Assembly: GCA_023248995.1 (NCBI GenBank)
Contig: JAHFDN010000004.1
Location: 1 to 61,672, forward strand
DNA length: 61,672 nt
Source: Candidatus Rokuibacteriota bacterium
GTDB taxonomy: Bacteria > Methylomirabilota > Methylomirabilia > Rokubacteriales > CSP1-6
Direction of reading: 5' to 3'
In this document: positions 45,518 to 53,822 of the stretch, piece by piece
Position numbering within the stretch: the stretch's first letter is position 1
How the letters are laid out: each line of letters begins with the position of its first letter
The notes under the pieces: model-generated
Database searches by the model: none
What the model was told of the DNA's origin: nothing
The model's input: only the letters and a program-made list of their open reading frames with translations
Translations under genes and position numbers: made by a program

Positions 45518-46351
45518 ATGGCCCATCACCCGGATCCCTACCGCGCCGTTGATCGCCAGGTCGACCCGCTCAAGATGGTCAAGAGCCTGGAGGCGCGGGG
45601 GAGGACACCAACCCAGGTCCGGCTGCGTCGGCGGTTTCTGGTCTTTGCCGGGCTGCGTCCGGGTTGGAAGGTGCTGGAAGTGGGGAGCGGCACGGGCGTG
45701 GTCTCCCGGGACGTGGCCGCCCTCATCGGACCCACGGGCTCGGTGCTCGGGGTGGACCCGAGCCGCCTCTTCGTGCGGGAGGCCCGGCGGCTGGCACGCG
45801 AGAGCGGCTTGGGCCCCCGCGTCCGCTTCGAGGTCGGTCACGGCGCGCGCCTCCGATTCCGCGACGGTGCCTTCGACGCGACCCTGGCCGTGACCGTCCT
45901 CCTGCACGTTCCGAAGGCCCCGGAGATCGTCAAGGAGATGATCCGCGTCACGCGCCCGGGGGGTGTCGTGGCGATACAGGATCAGGATTTCGGGACGCTG
46001 GCGCTCGACCACCCCGACCGGCCGCTCACCGAAAAAATCTTCGACGGCGTGGCGCGGAAGATCTACGCGGACCCCTGGAGCGGCCGCACCCTCTATCGGA
46101 TGCTGCGGCGCCTCGGCCTCGACTCCGTCCGTCTCCTCACGGATGTCTATCAGGACACGACGTTCGAGCCCTGGAGCCGGACTTTTCTCGAGCGACGCGC
46201 CGAGAACGCGGTGAAGTTCGGCCTCGTCAGCGCACGACAGGCCGAGCGCTGGCTGGCCGGGATCGAGGGACAGGCGTACGCGAGGACCTTCGTCATGACG
46301 CTGAACTTCTACGGCGCCGCCGGGGTCAAGCCGCAGGGGCCGCGCCGGTGA
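45518..46351 (+). CDS. SAM-dependent class I methyltransferase
   Basis: 277 residues. The SAM-binding motif I is VLEVGSGTGVVSRDVA, with VLGVDPS, then VLLHVPKAPEIVKEMIRVTRPGG (seen in parts), as in Methyltransf_11/UbiE-like enzymes. The C-terminal third has an extra domain (EKIFDGVARKIYADPWSG in part). Substrate unknown. Stop overlaps the next start (GTGA). Confidence 0.85.
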   Translation: MAHHPDPYRAVDRQVDPLKMVKSLEARGRTPTQVRLRRRFLVFAGLRPGWKVLEVGSGTGVVSRDVAALIGPTGSVLGVDPSRLFVREARRLARESGLGPRVRFEVGHGARLRFRDGAFDATLAVTVLLHVPKAPEIVKEMIRVTRPGGVVAIQDQDFGTLALDHPDRPLTEKIFDGVARKIYADPWSGRTLYRMLRRLGLDSVRLLTDVYQDTTFEPWSRTFLERRAENAVKFGLVSARQAERWLAGIEGQAYARTFVMTLNFYGAAGVKPQGPRR

Positions 46352-47253
46352 GCCGGCTCCTGGCTGTTCTGGCGACAGCGCTCCTGGCGCCGGTCGCGTT
46401 TGCGGCTGGTCCGGCTTTCGACGGCAAGGCCGCCATGGCGCACGTGGAACGGCTCGTGGGATTCGGCCCGCGCCCGTCGGGGTCGCCGGCCCTGGCCCGG
46501 GCCCGCGCCTACATCGTCCAGGAACTGAAGGGCGCCGGCGCCCGCGTCAGCGAACAGCCCTTCACGGTCCAGACGCCCGATGGCGCCATTCGCATGGTCA
46601 ACGTCGTCGGCGAGTTGCCCGGTCGCGTGCCCGACGTCATCGTGCTGGGCGGCCACTACGACACCAAATTCTTCTCGACGTTCGCGTTCCTAGGGGCGAA
46701 CGACGGGGGCTCCAGCAGCGGGCTGCTCCTCGAGCTGGCCAGGGCGCTCGGCAAGCGTCGCCGCGAGTTCACCTACTGGATCGTCCTGTTCGACGGCGAG
46801 GAGGCGCGCCGGGAGTGGAGCCCCACCGACGGGATTTACGGCTCACGTCATTTCGTCCAGTCCCTCGTCCGGGACGGGCGGTTGACGCGAGTGCGGGCGG
46901 TCGTCGTGGTGGACATGATCGGGGATCGAGAGCTCGACATCCGGCGCGAGGCCGCCTCCACCGCCTGGCTCACCGACGTCCTCTGGGGCAGCGCCCGGCG
47001 GCTCGGTCACCAGTCCCAGTTCCTCGACGAAGTCCTGGCCGTCGAGGATGACCACGTGCCGTTTCTCAAGGCCGGGATCCCGTCGGCGCTCGTCATTGAC
47101 TTCAACTACGGACCCTACTGGCACACGCCCCAGGACACGCTCGACAAGCTGTCGCCCACGAGCCTCCAGATCGTCGGTGACGTCCTGCTCGACGCCCTCC
47201 CCGCGATGGAGGTGCTGCTGCGCCGCGGGGCGGGGCGAGAGGGCCCGCGATGA
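46348..47253 (+). CDS. M28-family enzyme resembling glutaminyl-peptide cyclotransferase
   Basis: 301 residues, GTG start, signal peptide RLLAVLATALLAPVAFAAG. Zinc ligands are visible: GGHYDTK, ANDGGSSSG, FDGEEAR and YWHTPQDT. The sequences DGEEARREWSPTDGIYGSRHF and DDHVPFLKAGIP match animal-type glutaminyl cyclase (DGEEA..WSP.DS.YGSRH, DDHIPFL) more than aminopeptidases. It should act in the periplasm, either cyclising N-terminal Gln or trimming peptides. Close to the methyltransferase gene (4-bp overlap). Confidence 0.82.
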   Translation: MSRLLAVLATALLAPVAFAAGPAFDGKAAMAHVERLVGFGPRPSGSPALARARAYIVQELKGAGARVSEQPFTVQTPDGAIRMVNVVGELPGRVPDVIVLGGHYDTKFFSTFAFLGANDGGSSSGLLLELARALGKRRREFTYWIVLFDGEEARREWSPTDGIYGSRHFVQSLVRDGRLTRVRAVVVVDMIGDRELDIRREAASTAWLTDVLWGSARRLGHQSQFLDEVLAVEDDHVPFLKAGIPSALVIDFNYGPYWHTPQDTLDKLSPTSLQIVGDVLLDALPAMEVLLRRGAGREGPR

Positions 47254-47278
47254 TCCGCCGTGTGGAGTCTCCTTAATC

Positions 47279-47284
47279 TATAAT
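47279..47284 (+). promoter_or_regulatory. Perfect -10 box before the ABC binding-protein gene
   Basis: TATAAT, 46 bp before the ATG at 47331. No good -35 lies 16-18 bp upstream (GC-rich end of the M28 gene), so it may need an activator. Confidence 0.45.
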
Positions 47285-47330
47285 GGGCGCCGGATTGGGC
47301 CGTGACAACCGCCGAATGACCGGAGGGGGT

Positions 47331-48662
47331 ATGCGGGGATGCCTGCGGTTTCTCGCCCTCGGCTTGGTCCTGGTTCTGGAAGCGTCGTCGGCCTCGGCGG
47401 CGACCAAGGAGCTGGTGATCGTCACGTCCTTTCCCAAGGAGCTCTTCGAGGCGTACAAGAAGGCGTTCGAGGCGGCCCGGCCGGGCGTGGGCGTCATTAT
47501 CAAGCCCCAGCAGACCAACGCCGCGATGACCTACCTCCGGGAGACGCGCGCCCGGCCCGACGCCGACATTTTCTGGGCGTCGGCTGTTGACGCCTTCCAG
47601 GTCCTGAAAGCGGAAGGGCTGCTGGAGAAGGTGAGGATGCCGGAGGCCCTCCTCCGACGCATCCCCAAGAGCATCGGGACCTTTCCCATTCACGACCCGG
47701 ACGGGCACTACTTCGGGTTCGCGGTCTCGGGCTATGGTCTCATGTGGAACACGCGGTATCTCGAGCTCCACAAGCTCCCCGCGCCGAAGGAGTGGACCGA
47801 CCTCGCCGACCCGCGCTACCACGGCCACCTGGTGATCTCCGCGCCCAGCCGGAGCGGGACCACGCACCTGACCATCGAGGTGATCCTGCAGGCGTACGGC
47901 TGGGATAAGGGGTGGGCGCTGCTCCTCCAGATGGGCGGCAACATGGGAGCGGTCACCGAGCGGAGCTTCGGCGTGCCGGAGGCCGTCATCTCCGGCCAGT
48001 ACGGGATCGGCGTGGTGATCGACTTCTTCGGTCTGAGCGCGATCGCCTCGGGTCACCCCATCGCGTTCGCCTATCCCTCGCTGACCTCGGTGGTTCCCGC
48101 TTCGGTGGCCGTGGTCAAGGGGGCGCCGAACGGCGAAAACGCGCGCGCCTTCGTCGAGTACCTCCTCTCCGATGAGGGGCAACTGCGGCTCTTCTCTCCC
48201 GAGATCGGCCGGCTCCCGGTGGTGCCGGACCTCTACGCCCGGGCTCCCGCGAGCTACCCGAACCTGTTCACGATGAAGCTCGGCGGGGTCGGTTTCGACT
48301 CCAAGCTTTCCTCCTCGCGGCGGAACGTCGTCAATTCCCTCTACGATCACCTGATCACGTTCCGGCACGCGGACCTCAAAGCCGCGTGGGCGGCGATCTT
48401 CGCCGCGGAGAGCGCGCTTCAACGGGCCAAGGCGTCAGGACGGAGCTTGCCCCAGGCTGAGGCGATGCTGGCGGAGGCCAGAAAGCTCGCGACTTCGATG
48501 CCGGTGGACGCCGCCCGGGCCTCGGACAAGGAAGTGAACGCGGCCTTCAAGGACAAGCCGGAGGTCAAATCGACGCTCGAGACCGAGTGGGATAGCTTTG
48601 CCAAGGTCAGCTACGCCCGGGCCCGGGAATTGGCCGAGCGCGCGCTCCGCGGAGCGCGCTAG
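47331..48662 (+). CDS. Fe3+-type ABC transporter substrate-binding protein with C-terminal helix extension
   Basis: 443 residues from the ATG at 47331 (GGAGGGGG just before it). Signal peptide CLRFLALGLVLVLEASSASAA. Binding-protein features: VIVTSFPKELFEAYKKAFE (part), DADIFWASAVDAFQVL, GYGLMWNTRYLE, DPRYHGHLVISAPSRSG in part, and YLLSDEGQ. After about residue 340 comes an Ala/Glu-rich helical region (AAIFAAESALQRAKASG, AEAMLAEARKLA) not found in typical Fe3+ binding proteins. The matching permease (52116) and ATPase (54995) genes lie beyond a signalling module. Ligand unknown: iron or an organic acid. Confidence 0.85.
   Translation: MRGCLRFLALGLVLVLEASSASAATKELVIVTSFPKELFEAYKKAFEAARPGVGVIIKPQQTNAAMTYLRETRARPDADIFWASAVDAFQVLKAEGLLEKVRMPEALLRRIPKSIGTFPIHDPDGHYFGFAVSGYGLMWNTRYLELHKLPAPKEWTDLADPRYHGHLVISAPSRSGTTHLTIEVILQAYGWDKGWALLLQMGGNMGAVTERSFGVPEAVISGQYGIGVVIDFFGLSAIASGHPIAFAYPSLTSVVPASVAVVKGAPNGENARAFVEYLLSDEGQLRLFSPEIGRLPVVPDLYARAPASYPNLFTMKLGGVGFDSKLSSSRRNVVNSLYDHLITFRHADLKAAWAAIFAAESALQRAKASGRSLPQAEAMLAEARKLATSMPVDAARASDKEVNAAFKDKPEVKSTLETEWDSFAKVSYARARELAERALRGAR
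48640..48659 (+). terminator. Perfect 20-bp palindrome at the end of the binding-protein gene
   Basis: GCGCGCTCCG facing CGGAGCGCGC, abutting the stop codon at 48660. As RNA it would form a tight hairpin with no free loop beyond the central bases. No T run, so attenuation or mRNA end protection rather than a standard terminator. Confidence 0.4.
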
Positions 48663-48792
48663 GGCTGAGGGCAGGGGTCAGCCGGACAATGTCGGTGCCA
48701 CCGTGGCATGGCCACGCCGGGAAGCGTGCTCTAAGCTCGTAAAAGTGCGATGCTTGTCTCGTGGTTGTCGATTTGCATGATGAGACTGGTGG

Positions 48793-49950
48793 ATGAACGC
48801 TAAAATCTTGTTCGCCGACGACGATCCGGTGGTGAGCCAGTACGTGGAGGTGGTCCTGAGACAGGCGGGCTACACGGTGCTGCTGGCAGCCGATGGCGTT
48901 GAGGCGATGGAACGGGTGCGGCAGTCGGCCCCGGATCTGATCCTCCTCGACGTGATCATGCCCGGCCTCGACGGGCTCGAGGTGCTCCGGGCGCTCCGTC
49001 AGAACCCGCATACCTCCCAGATTCCCGTGATCATGCTGACGCAGAAAGCCCACGTCGAGGACCTCGTGAAGGGATTGGAGTCGGGGGCGGACGACTACGT
49101 GCCGAAGCCCTTTGTGCCCGAAGAGCTTCTGGTGCGCATTCATTTGCTCTTGAAGCGCAGCGAGAAAGTCCGGGCCCTCGGACCGCTCATGGGGGTGCTG
49201 GGGGAGTGGTTCTCGGTCCAGGGCATCGAGCAGCTCGGCCACGAGCTGGAGACCGCGCGGGAGATCCAGTTCCGTCTTCTCCCGCCTTCCCTGCCCAATC
49301 TCGCCGGCGTGGACGTCGGGGCCGCCCTGGAGCCGACCAAGAGCGTCGGCGGTGATTTCTACGATTTCATCCCGATGCCGGGCGGCGTCGGGTTCGCGAT
49401 CGGGGACGTTTCCGGCAAGGGGATCCCGGCAGCTCTGCTCATGGTGATGGTCCGGTCGCTGCTGCGCGCCACGGCGTGGGAGCACAGCGAGCCCGGGGAG
49501 ATCATCTCGCGGGTCAATCGCTTCCTCTGCCGGGATATTCCTCCCTCGATGTTCGTGACCCTGATCTTCGGGGTGCTGACGCTGGGCGACGGCCGTCGGC
49601 TGAGCGTGATTAACGCGGGCCATGCCAATCCGCTGCTCCTGCGGCAAGGGGCGGCGCCGCGGCTCCTGACCGCGGGCGGACCGGTCCTGGGCGCTTTCCC
49701 GGAGACGAAGTACACCCACGAGGACCTGCTCCTCGAGGCCGGGGACCTCGTGGCGTTCTACACCGATGGGCTGGTGGAAGCCGTGGATGCGTCGGGGCGA
49801 GCTCTCGGGGTGGACGGCCTCGTGGCCCTGATCGAGCGGCGGCGCGGTGAGCATCCCCAAACGGGCGCACGGGCCGTGCTCGACGAGATCAAGAGCCGCG
49901 GCCGAGGCGGGAGCCGGGACGATTGCGCGCTCCTCATCCTCAAGGCGTAA
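48793..49950 (+). CDS. Receiver-PP2C phosphatase (RsbU-like), first copy
   Basis: 385 residues. Receiver: FADDDPVV, phospho-Asp in LILLDVIMP, Lys in VPKPFVP; a linker; then a SpoIIE/RsbU-type PP2C domain with ETAREIQFRLLPP, SVGGDFYDF, GDVSGKGIPAALLM, NAGHANPLLL and YTDGLVEA. Phosphorylation of the receiver should turn on removal of phosphate from the STAS protein at 51663. Seven bp before a paralog with the same layout. Confidence 0.93.
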   Translation: MNAKILFADDDPVVSQYVEVVLRQAGYTVLLAADGVEAMERVRQSAPDLILLDVIMPGLDGLEVLRALRQNPHTSQIPVIMLTQKAHVEDLVKGLESGADDYVPKPFVPEELLVRIHLLLKRSEKVRALGPLMGVLGEWFSVQGIEQLGHELETAREIQFRLLPPSLPNLAGVDVGAALEPTKSVGGDFYDFIPMPGGVGFAIGDVSGKGIPAALLMVMVRSLLRATAWEHSEPGEIISRVNRFLCRDIPPSMFVTLIFGVLTLGDGRRLSVINAGHANPLLLRQGAAPRLLTAGGPVLGAFPETKYTHEDLLLEAGDLVAFYTDGLVEAVDASGRALGVDGLVALIERRRGEHPQTGARAVLDEIKSRGRGGSRDDCALLILKA

Positions 49951-49957
49951 CGGACCC

Positions 49958-51124
49958 ATGGCTGAGTCGGTTCGCGTCACGAAGATCCTGGTCGTGGACG
50001 ACAACCCCGACAACGTGGAGCTGGGCCGGGTGGTGGTGGAGAGCGGCGGCTATACCGCGGTCACCGCCGCCGACGGGGTCGAGGCGTTGGAGCGGGTCAA
50101 GGAATCGCCGCCCGATCTCATACTGCTGGACGTCATGATGCCACGGCTCGACGGGTTGGGGGTGCTCCAGGCGCTCCGGGAAAACCCGGCCACCGCCCAG
50201 ATCCCCGTGATCATGCTGACCGCGAAGGCGGCGGTCGCCGATCGGGTGCAGGGGCTTCAGCTCGGTGCCGACGACTACGTGCCCAAGCCGTTCGACGCGG
50301 CGGAGCTCCTGGCGCGAATCCAGACGTTGCTCAGGCGCAGCGAGAAGCTCCGTTACCTGAACCCCCTGATGGGCGTCCTCGGCGACTGGTTCTCGGCGCG
50401 CGGGATCGAGCGGCTGTCGCGCGAGCTTGAGGTGGCCCGCGAGATCCAGATGTCCCTCCTCCCCAAGGTGCCGCCGCCTACCCACGGGGTCGAGCTGGGG
50501 GGCGTCCTCTACTCCTCGGAGACCGTGAGCGGGGATTTCTACGACTTTCTGACGATGCCGGACGGGAGCCTGGGGATCTCGGTCGGGGACGTGTCCGGCA
50601 AGGGGATCCCGGCTGCACTCCTCATGATCATGGTGCGAACGCTCTTCCGCGTCACCGCCTCGGACGGCGACGCCCCCGCTCATGTGCTTTCCCGCATCAA
50701 TCGCTACCTCTGCCGCGACATCCCGCCCTCCATGTTCGTCACCATGTTCTTCTGCCTCCTGGGGGCCGACGGGCAGCTGGTCTACGGCGATGCCGGCCAC
50801 GTGAAGCCGATCCTGCTCCGACCGGGCCAGCCCCCCCAGACGCTGGAGGCCGAGGGGATGATTCTGGGCGCGCTGGAGGACGCAGAGTTCGACGAGCGCC
50901 GGATCCAGCTTGGCAAGGGCGACCTGCTCGCGCTGTACACCGACGGCGTTGTGGAGTCCGTGGGCGCGGACGGACGGATGCTGGGGATGGAAGGCTTTTG
51001 CGCCCTGCTCGAGGCGAACCGTCAGAAGCGCCCCCAAGCCATCGCCGAGGCCGTCGCGGCCGAGATCAAGAAAAGCCCGGGTCCTCTCCGCGACGACTTG
51101 ACGCTCCTGGTCCTGCAGGCTTAG
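49958..51124 (+). CDS. Receiver-PP2C phosphatase (RsbU-like), second copy
   Basis: 388 residues from the ATG at 49958. Same layout as its neighbour: VVDDNPDN, LILLDVMMP, VPKPFDA, then EVAREIQMSLLPK, TVSGDFYDFL, GDVSGKGIPAALLM, YGDAGHVKPILL and YTDGVVES. The two are clearly tandem duplicates but differ in many surface positions, so they likely take different inputs while using the same target. Confidence 0.93.
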   Translation: MAESVRVTKILVVDDNPDNVELGRVVVESGGYTAVTAADGVEALERVKESPPDLILLDVMMPRLDGLGVLQALRENPATAQIPVIMLTAKAAVADRVQGLQLGADDYVPKPFDAAELLARIQTLLRRSEKLRYLNPLMGVLGDWFSARGIERLSRELEVAREIQMSLLPKVPPPTHGVELGGVLYSSETVSGDFYDFLTMPDGSLGISVGDVSGKGIPAALLMIMVRTLFRVTASDGDAPAHVLSRINRYLCRDIPPSMFVTMFFCLLGADGQLVYGDAGHVKPILLRPGQPPQTLEAEGMILGALEDAEFDERRIQLGKGDLLALYTDGVVESVGADGRMLGMEGFCALLEANRQKRPQAIAEAVAAEIKKSPGPLRDDLTLLVLQA

Positions 51125-51131
51125 GTGGAGT

Positions 51132-51160
51132 TTGGGGAGTCCCGAGCTCCCTGCTATACT
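51132..51160 (+). promoter_or_regulatory. Extended -10 promoter before the RsbW-like gene
   Basis: TGCTATACT gives an extended -10 (TATACT at 51155-51160 with TG at 51152), and TTGGGG at 51132-51137 is a partial -35 at 17 bp. It starts 39 bp before the ATG at 51199. Confidence 0.6.
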
Positions 51161-51198
51161 CGACAAATGCTGTGGGGAGCATTGAGTGTGACCACGTG

Positions 51199-51642
51199 AT
51201 GACCGACGGGGGTTCGGAGGGGACTTTCGTATTGACGAGCGAGCCGCAGCACCTGGCTCGCCTCCGGGATTGGCTCCGGGAAGAACTCACGCGCCACGAG
51301 GTGGACGGTCGCGAGCAGTTCGGCCTGCAGGTCGCCGTGGGGGAAATCTGTTCCAATTCCATCAAGCACGCGTACGCTGGGCTCGGCGGTAAGCCCATAC
51401 ACGTCTCGGTCCGGTGGGGCGAAGACCGGGTGGTCATCGAGGTGCGAGACTTCGGCCGGAAGTTCGATCCAGAGTTGTATCGCCCGCCCGACCTCGAGGC
51501 GCTGCCCGAGGGAGGGGTCGGCCTCCACATCGCCAAACAATTCGTGGACGAGTTCTCGTTCGACGTGACTCAGGAGCAAGGGACGCGGTGGATACTGGTG
51601 AAGTACCTTCCCGGGGCTGAGCCGAAGTCGCGGACGCCCTAG
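51199..51642 (+). CDS. RsbW/SpoIIAB-like anti-sigma serine kinase
   Basis: 147 residues of the HATPase_c_2 type: FGLQVAVGEICSNSIKHAYAG is the N box (seen as AVGEICSNSIKHA), VEVRDFGRKFDP covers the G1 region, and GGVGLHIAKQFVDEF the G2 region. It should phosphorylate the STAS protein encoded 20 bp downstream. An in-frame GTG at 51196 is a second possible start. No sigma factor gene is nearby, so its final target may be elsewhere or may not be a sigma factor. Confidence 0.88.
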   Translation: MTDGGSEGTFVLTSEPQHLARLRDWLREELTRHEVDGREQFGLQVAVGEICSNSIKHAYAGLGGKPIHVSVRWGEDRVVIEVRDFGRKFDPELYRPPDLEALPEGGVGLHIAKQFVDEFSFDVTQEQGTRWILVKYLPGAEPKSRTP

Positions 51643-51662
51643 TCTCTGGTAAGGAGGCGAGG

Positions 51663-51998
51663 ATGGAAATCCAGGTCACTGAGACGAAGGGGGTCACCGT
51701 CGTGGTTCCCACCGGCGACCTCGACATGGAGGCCGCGGACCAGATCCGGCGGACCCTGACGGAGTTGATCGACAAAGGGCAGCTCAAGCTGGTCATGGAC
51801 CTGGGGAGCGTGGGCTACATTGACAGTTCGGGGCTCGGCACGCTCGTGGCGGCCATGAAACAGGCTCGGGCCGCCGGCGGCAACCTCAAGCTCTGCGCGC
51901 TCCAGGACGACGTCCGTTCCATCTTCGAGATGACCCGTCTCATCAAGGTGATGGCCGTCCACGCCACCCGCCAGGAGGCCGTGGCTTCGTGGGGGTAA
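51663..51998 (+). CDS. STAS-domain anti-anti-sigma factor
   Basis: 111 residues, a single STAS domain: VVPTGDLDMEAADQIR, VMDLGSVGYIDSSGLGTLV with the Ser-Ser pair at the phosphorylation site, and AALQ-like end (LCALQDDVRSIFEMTRL in part). AAGGAGG lies before the ATG. When dephosphorylated by the PP2C phosphatases it should bind the RsbW-like kinase. Confidence 0.92.
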   Translation: MEIQVTETKGVTVVVPTGDLDMEAADQIRRTLTELIDKGQLKLVMDLGSVGYIDSSGLGTLVAAMKQARAAGGNLKLCALQDDVRSIFEMTRLIKVMAVHATRQEAVASWG

Positions 51999-52115
51999 GC
52001 CCACTGACGCGTCGGAGGCCCCGCCGAGTCGACCCGGAGCGGTCTCCCACCCCGCAGCATCTCGAGCAGCGCCTGGCCAAGAACCGTCCCGCTGACGTCC
52101 GTTCCTGATCCCCGC

Positions 52116-53810
52116 GTGAATCGCGTCCTCGTCCGCCGCCCGAGGTTCTGGGACCCGGAGGGGATTCTGCTGCTGGCCCTGCTCCTCTTGCTGGCGGCCG
52201 GGGTCCTCTACCCGCTCCTCCAGGTGCTGCACGTGGCCGTGGCGAGCGAGGGCGGAGGGCTGACCTTCCGCCACCTGGGCGCTTTCTTCCAGCGCCCCCT
52301 GTTCCTGGAGTCCCTGGTCCATACGCTGGCCACGGGTGTTCTGGCGGTCCTCTTCGGCAGCCTGGTCGGCGTGCCCCTGGCGGTCCTGACCGTCCGCTAC
52401 CGGTTCCGCGGCAGGACGACGCTCCAAACCCTGGCCTTGCTGCCTCTGGTGATTCCGCCCTTCGTGGGCGCTGTGGCCTTCCAGCAGATCCTCGGTCGCA
52501 GCGGCGTCATGAACCTGCTGCTCTTGCGGACGTTCGGAACGACCCTCCCGCTGATGGAGGGGCTCACCGGGGTGGTGCTGGTCCAAACCCTTCACTACTT
52601 CCCCTTCATCATGCTCAACACCGCCGCCGCTCTCGCCGGTCTGGATCGCTCCCTGGAAGAGGCGGCGCAGAATCTGGGATGCTCCGGTTTTAGGCTCTTC
52701 CGCCGCGTGCTGCTCCCCCTGGCGCTCCCGGGCTACGCGGCCGGGGCGCTCGTCACGTTCATCCGCGTCATTGACGACCTGGGAACCCCCCTCATGCTGA
52801 ACTACACCACGCTGCTGGCCCCGCAGGCCTACCTCCGCGTCACCACCATGGGCCTGACCGACGTGGACGGCTACGTCATCTGCGTCATGCTCGTGGCGCT
52901 CTCGCTGGCGGCGCTCGCGGGCACGAAGGCGGCGCTCGGCCGCTGGGAGTACGCCGTGCTTCCGAGGAGCGGCGAGGCGGAGCCGCGAGCACTCCACGGC
53001 GCCCGCGCGGTCGGCGCGTGGGTCGTGGCGGCGGCTCTGCTCGTCCCCGCCCTCCTGCCGCACGTCGGCATCCTCGTTCTATCGGTCTCCAAGGTCTGGA
53101 GCCTCTCGCTCCTGCCCACCGTCTACACCCCGGGGAATTACGAGGAAGTCCTGTTCCGGACTCCGGGCTTCATCTGGAACACCCTCCGCTATGCATCGCT
53201 CGCAGCCCTCGTGGACGTGGCGCTGGGGGCTCTGATCGCGTGGCTTCTCCTGCGCGGCAGGGTGCGCGGGCGGGCGTGGCTCGACACGATTGCCACCATG
53301 CCGCTGGCGATCCCGGGGGTCGTGCTGGCGGTGGGCTACCTGCGGGTCTTCCACGGCTGGAACTTCCCCGGTCTGGGGGCGCCGCTCACGGCAACCTGGC
53401 TCATCCTCGTCCTGGCCTACTCCATGCGCAGGCTTCCCTACACCGTGCGCGCCGCGTACGCGTCCCTCCAGCAGCTGCCGGTCGCCCTGGAAGAAGCGGC
53501 CCAGAATCTCGGCGCGAACCGACTCAAGACCTTTGCGCGCGTGACCGGCCCGCTCATGGCCCGGGGGCTCTTGGCCGGCGGTCTCCTTGCCTTCATCACC
53601 TCGGCGGTCGAGCTCTCGTCGACCATCCTCCTGGTGCCGCGCATGGAGCTGGGGCCACTCTCGTACGGGATCTACGTCTACATGCAGTCCGCTGTCGGCC
53701 GGGGACCCGGCGCGGCCCTGGGCGTGATTGCCATCGTCCTGGTGGGGTGCGGGACCTGGCTGGCCCATCGGCTGGCGGCTCGGGGCACCGGGCTCCTCTT
53801 CCGGCTCTAA
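52116..53810 (+). CDS. Fused double ABC permease, Fe3+ type (FbpB-like)
   Basis: 564 residues from a GTG start, around twelve membrane helices in two halves, each with an EAA loop (EEAAQNLGCSGFRLFRRVLLP near 185; EEAAQNLGANRLKTFARVTGP near 465). This is the layout of iron(III)/organic anion permeases. It should serve the binding protein at 47331 and the ATPase at 54995, since no other partner is near. A 117-bp gap without a promoter separates it from the STAS gene, so it may be co-transcribed with the signalling module. Confidence 0.9.
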   Translation: MNRVLVRRPRFWDPEGILLLALLLLLAAGVLYPLLQVLHVAVASEGGGLTFRHLGAFFQRPLFLESLVHTLATGVLAVLFGSLVGVPLAVLTVRYRFRGRTTLQTLALLPLVIPPFVGAVAFQQILGRSGVMNLLLLRTFGTTLPLMEGLTGVVLVQTLHYFPFIMLNTAAALAGLDRSLEEAAQNLGCSGFRLFRRVLLPLALPGYAAGALVTFIRVIDDLGTPLMLNYTTLLAPQAYLRVTTMGLTDVDGYVICVMLVALSLAALAGTKAALGRWEYAVLPRSGEAEPRALHGARAVGAWVVAAALLVPALLPHVGILVLSVSKVWSLSLLPTVYTPGNYEEVLFRTPGFIWNTLRYASLAALVDVALGALIAWLLLRGRVRGRAWLDTIATMPLAIPGVVLAVGYLRVFHGWNFPGLGAPLTATWLILVLAYSMRRLPYTVRAAYASLQQLPVALEEAAQNLGANRLKTFARVTGPLMARGLLAGGLLAFITSAVELSSTILLVPRMELGPLSYGIYVYMQSAVGRGPGAALGVIAIVLVGCGTWLAHRLAARGTGLLFRL

Positions 53811-53822
53811 TGTGCCGCGCCG

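Noticed and set aside
51989-52108. A 40-codon frame between the STAS and permease genes
   Set aside because: It starts inside the STAS gene, has no proper ribosome site and no family.
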